A stretch of DNA of 6,147 bases, from the NCBI GenBank assembly GCA_002307095.1, contig DBTO01000095.1, positions 9,984 through 16,130 on the forward strand. The letters are read 5' to 3'. Positions 4,176 to 6,147 of the stretch are shown here, piece by piece. Source of the stretch: Sulfurospirillum sp. UBA1314 (GTDB taxonomy: Bacteria > Campylobacterota > Campylobacteria > Campylobacterales > Sulfurospirillaceae). Position 1 is the stretch's first letter; every line of letters starts with the position of its first letter. The notes beneath the pieces were generated by a model. It was not told the origin of the DNA, searched no databases, and saw only the letters and a program-made list of their open reading frames with translations. A program made the position numbers and the translations under genes.

Positions 4176-6138
4176 AAAACATCTCAGGTCTTCCAAAATG
4201 GTAGCCTTGGGAATAATCAACGCCCATATCGCGCACCATCTTGTAAATGGCTTCGCTCTCGACAAACTCTGCAACGGTGGTGAGATTTTGCTTTTTGGCA
4301 AAGAGAATAATGGTCTCAACAATGTGCTGACTAACCGTATTGCTATGAATATTTTTAATCAAACTTCCATCGATCTTGAGAATATCAGGCTCATACGAAA
4401 GCAACCGCTCAAAATTGGAATATCCTGTTCCAAAATCATCAATCGCGATCATCACACCTTTGGTTTTGACTTTTTGGATAAAGTGCTTGACCAGTAGAAA
4501 ATCTTTAATATCTTCGCTCTCCAACAGCTCAAAAATGACACGATGTGCCTGCTCTTCATACTCAACAAGGAGGTGCTCAATGTAATCAGTAATCTCGTCA
4601 CGCTCGATGTCATGCACAGAGAGGTTGATGGAGATCGCAACATCGGGTACTTTAAGCAGTGCTGCAAAAGAGTTATCCAGAACAATTTTGGTGATCTTTG
4701 AGTAATAACGACCTTTTTTGGCTGTCTCTAAAAAATAAAAGGGTGTTAAAAGCTGCCCCTCTTCCGTAATGAGGCGCACTAAAGATTCGTACTTCTCAAT
4801 TTTTTGGGTCTGATTATTCACAATCGGCTGAAAATAGGAGATGATTTTATGATTGTCAATCGCCGTTTTAATGATATGAATCGTCTCAATGTTTTTCAGC
4901 GCATTTTCATATTCAATGCCGGAAAGTCCATCGGCATAGACGATGGGTTGTTTGTTTTGGATCGCATTTTCGATGCCAATTTTGGCGTCTTCAAAGATTT
5001 TGAAAATGCCGTATGTAAAGCTGCAAATAACGGAGATGTCGTACTCAATGCCATCAATTTTGACGATGTATTCTTTGACATTGGCTAAAAACTGCTCTAA
5101 AACAGCGCGAATCTCCTCTTTGCTTGCTTTACAGTTTCGTCTGTCAATCGCAAACGCATACAGACCATTTTCAAGATGATACACTCTTTGAAACCCCCAA
5201 CGATTGGGCATCAGATAGAGAATGTTTTTGCCAAAAACCATTTCGATTTTTTCAACACTGGCTTTATCGTAAAATTTCTCCAACGTTGGATAATCTTCGA
5301 TCTGTACTAGAATCAACACCGAGAGACGGTTCGCTTCTAAAAAGTCAAAAAGTTGTTTTTTGTCACTCATAATGGCGGTGATGTCATGGCGCAAGGAGAT
5401 GTACTCTTCCACTTCGCCACGCGCGTTTAAAATGGGCTGAACCGCGGTTTTAACATAGTAGGTATCGCCATTTTTAGCGCGATTTTTGACAATCCCTTGC
5501 CATGTTTTTTTCTCATCTTTAATCGTTTTCCACAAGTCTCTAAACGCAGATTTTGGCATATCGGGATGGCGAATGATGTTATGGGGTTTGCCCACAAGCT
5601 CTTCTTTACTGTAGCCTGAAATTTGACAAAATTTGTCGTTAACAAAGGTGATGACACCTTTGGGGTCGGATTTTGAGATGATGGAGCTGATGTTGGTAAT
5701 GTTTTCATACTGTTTGAGCAAAAGTGCATTTTTGGCGTTTTCAGCGCGCAAATGTATTTTTTCAATCACTTTTGTGAGTGTTCGTACCAGCTGAAGGGTA
5801 TTAAGCGGTTTGAGCAGATACCCATCCACCCCTGCTTCAATCGTTTGCGTCAGGTAGTTTGATTCGTCATGGGCTGAAAGAACGATGATCGCAACTTCTG
5901 TGCTGATGTCGCGAATGCGCTGAATCATCTCCAGTCCATTCATGCGTGGCATCGTAATATCGGTGATCACAAGATCAATTTTGATGGAGTGCTCCGCATA
6001 CAGACGTGCGCCTTCCTCACCATTTTCGCCTACAATGACGGTGTCGAAAAATTCTGAAAAAAGGCTATTTGCAGCGTCTCTGGCTTGTGCGTCATCCTCA
6101 ACGTACAGAAGTGTCATCCCCTGACTCATCTGCTTCAA
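4174..6138 (-). CDS. Response-regulator c-di-GMP phosphodiesterase (REC-PAS-degenerate GGDEF-EAL)
   Basis: Numbering here is from the TTG at 6138 (654 residues). A receiver domain (about 8-125) has acidic residues E14-D16, phospho-acceptor D60, S88 and K110. A PAS domain (about 145-255) closely resembles that of the aerotaxis receptor Aer: IIRHPDMP at 188-195, with N167, R190, H191 and W203 lining up with Aer flavin-binding residues N34, R57, H58 and W70. A GGDEF-fold region (about 265-405) has ENGLY (323-327) in place of GGDEF, so it is probably not a cyclase. The EAL domain (about 420-654) keeps the catalytic set: ESL at 451-453, N505, E537, DDFGTGYS at 567-574, K588, E624, E627 and QGY at 644-646. 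It should therefore hydrolyse c-di-GMP in the cytoplasm. The start is unresolved: ATG at 6129 or 6117 is possible, no ribosome site is decisive, and the frame stays open to the window edge. Confidence 0.9.
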   Translation of the reverse strand: MKQMSQGMTLLYVEDDAQARDAANSLFSEFFDTVIVGENGEEGARLYAEHSIKIDLVITDITMPRMNGLEMIQRIRDISTEVAIIVLSAHDESNYLTQTIEAGVDGYLLKPLNTLQLVRTLTKVIEKIHLRAENAKNALLLKQYENITNISSIISKSDPKGVITFVNDKFCQISGYSKEELVGKPHNIIRHPDMPKSAFRDLWKTIKDEKKTWQGIVKNRAKNGDTYYVKTAVQPILNARGEVEEYISLRHDITAIMSDKKQLFDFLEANRLSVLILVQIEDYPTLEKFYDKASVEKIEMVFGKNILYLMPNRWGFQRVYHLENGLYAFAIDRRNCKASKEEIRAVLEQFLANVKEYIVKIDGIEYDISVICSFTYGIFKIFEDAKIGIENAIQNKQPIVYADGLSGIEYENALKNIETIHIIKTAIDNHKIISYFQPIVNNQTQKIEKYESLVRLITEEGQLLTPFYFLETAKKGRYYSKITKIVLDNSFAALLKVPDVAISINLSVHDIERDEITDYIEHLLVEYEEQAHRVIFELLESEDIKDFLLVKHFIQKVKTKGVMIAIDDFGTGYSNFERLLSYEPDILKIDGSLIKNIHSNTVSQHIVETIILFAKKQNLTTVAEFVESEAIYKMVRDMGVDYSQGYHFGRPEMF

Positions 6139-6147
6139 CGATGCTCT

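Noticed and set aside
4198..5372. Several 60-100 codon plus-strand frames opposite the phosphodiesterase gene
   Set aside because: All are antisense to a well-conserved REC-PAS-EAL gene, overlap one another in different frames, and show no recognisable domains or good ribosome sites.
1..6147. Search for CRISPR arrays, tRNA or rRNA genes, insertion sequences or phage and defence genes
   Set aside because: No regularly spaced long repeats, no tRNA-like cloverleaf, and no transposase, integrase or defence domains were seen. The window is filled with respiratory, porin and signalling genes.

Overview
The window looks like chromosomal DNA from a Campylobacterota (epsilonproteobacterial) genome, most like Sulfurospirillum or a close relative. 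This rests on three things: the gene order petA-petB-petC with a two-heme cytochrome c1 subunit, the AT-rich intergenic DNA, and a REC-PAS-GGDEF-EAL signalling protein of a style common in that phylum. The taxonomic call comes from recognising protein families, not from a database search.

Layout. Positions 29-2646 (+ strand) are a tight three-gene operon for a menaquinol:cytochrome c oxidoreductase (bc1-type complex III): a Tat-exported Rieske protein, an unsplit cytochrome b, and a membrane-anchored diheme cytochrome c1-like subunit. The genes are 9 bp apart and then overlap by 4 bp. The operon ends in a compact intrinsic terminator whose tetraloop contains the last stop codon. Positions 2661-2928 are an AT-rich intergenic region with a GC-richer hairpin segment, a candidate promoter and a perfect 12-bp palindrome. 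Positions 2929-4128 (+) encode an outer-membrane beta-barrel porin. A strong hairpin at 4139-4171 lies in the 45-bp gap between the porin and a convergent minus-strand gene (4174 to about 6138). That gene encodes a response-regulator c-di-GMP phosphodiesterase with an Aer-like PAS domain, a degenerate GGDEF domain and an apparently intact EAL domain. Its true start lies close to the right edge and could be beyond it.

How the parts work together. PetABC would take electrons from the quinol pool, probably menaquinol, and pass them to periplasmic c-type cytochromes. The Rieske protein lacks both side chains that raise cluster potential in ubiquinol-type complexes, which fits menaquinol use. The porin would admit small solutes. 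The phosphodiesterase would couple phosphorelay input, and possibly a flavin-based redox signal, to c-di-GMP breakdown. No direct functional link between these three units is visible.

The least explained signal is the palindrome TTTACATGTAAA. It occurs perfectly three times in this window (inside petC, in the porin leader, and in the 3' hairpin), with a fourth near-copy forming the other arm of that hairpin. I see no CRISPR array, tRNA, rRNA, transposon, toxin-antitoxin or defence genes, and no convincing wholly new system.
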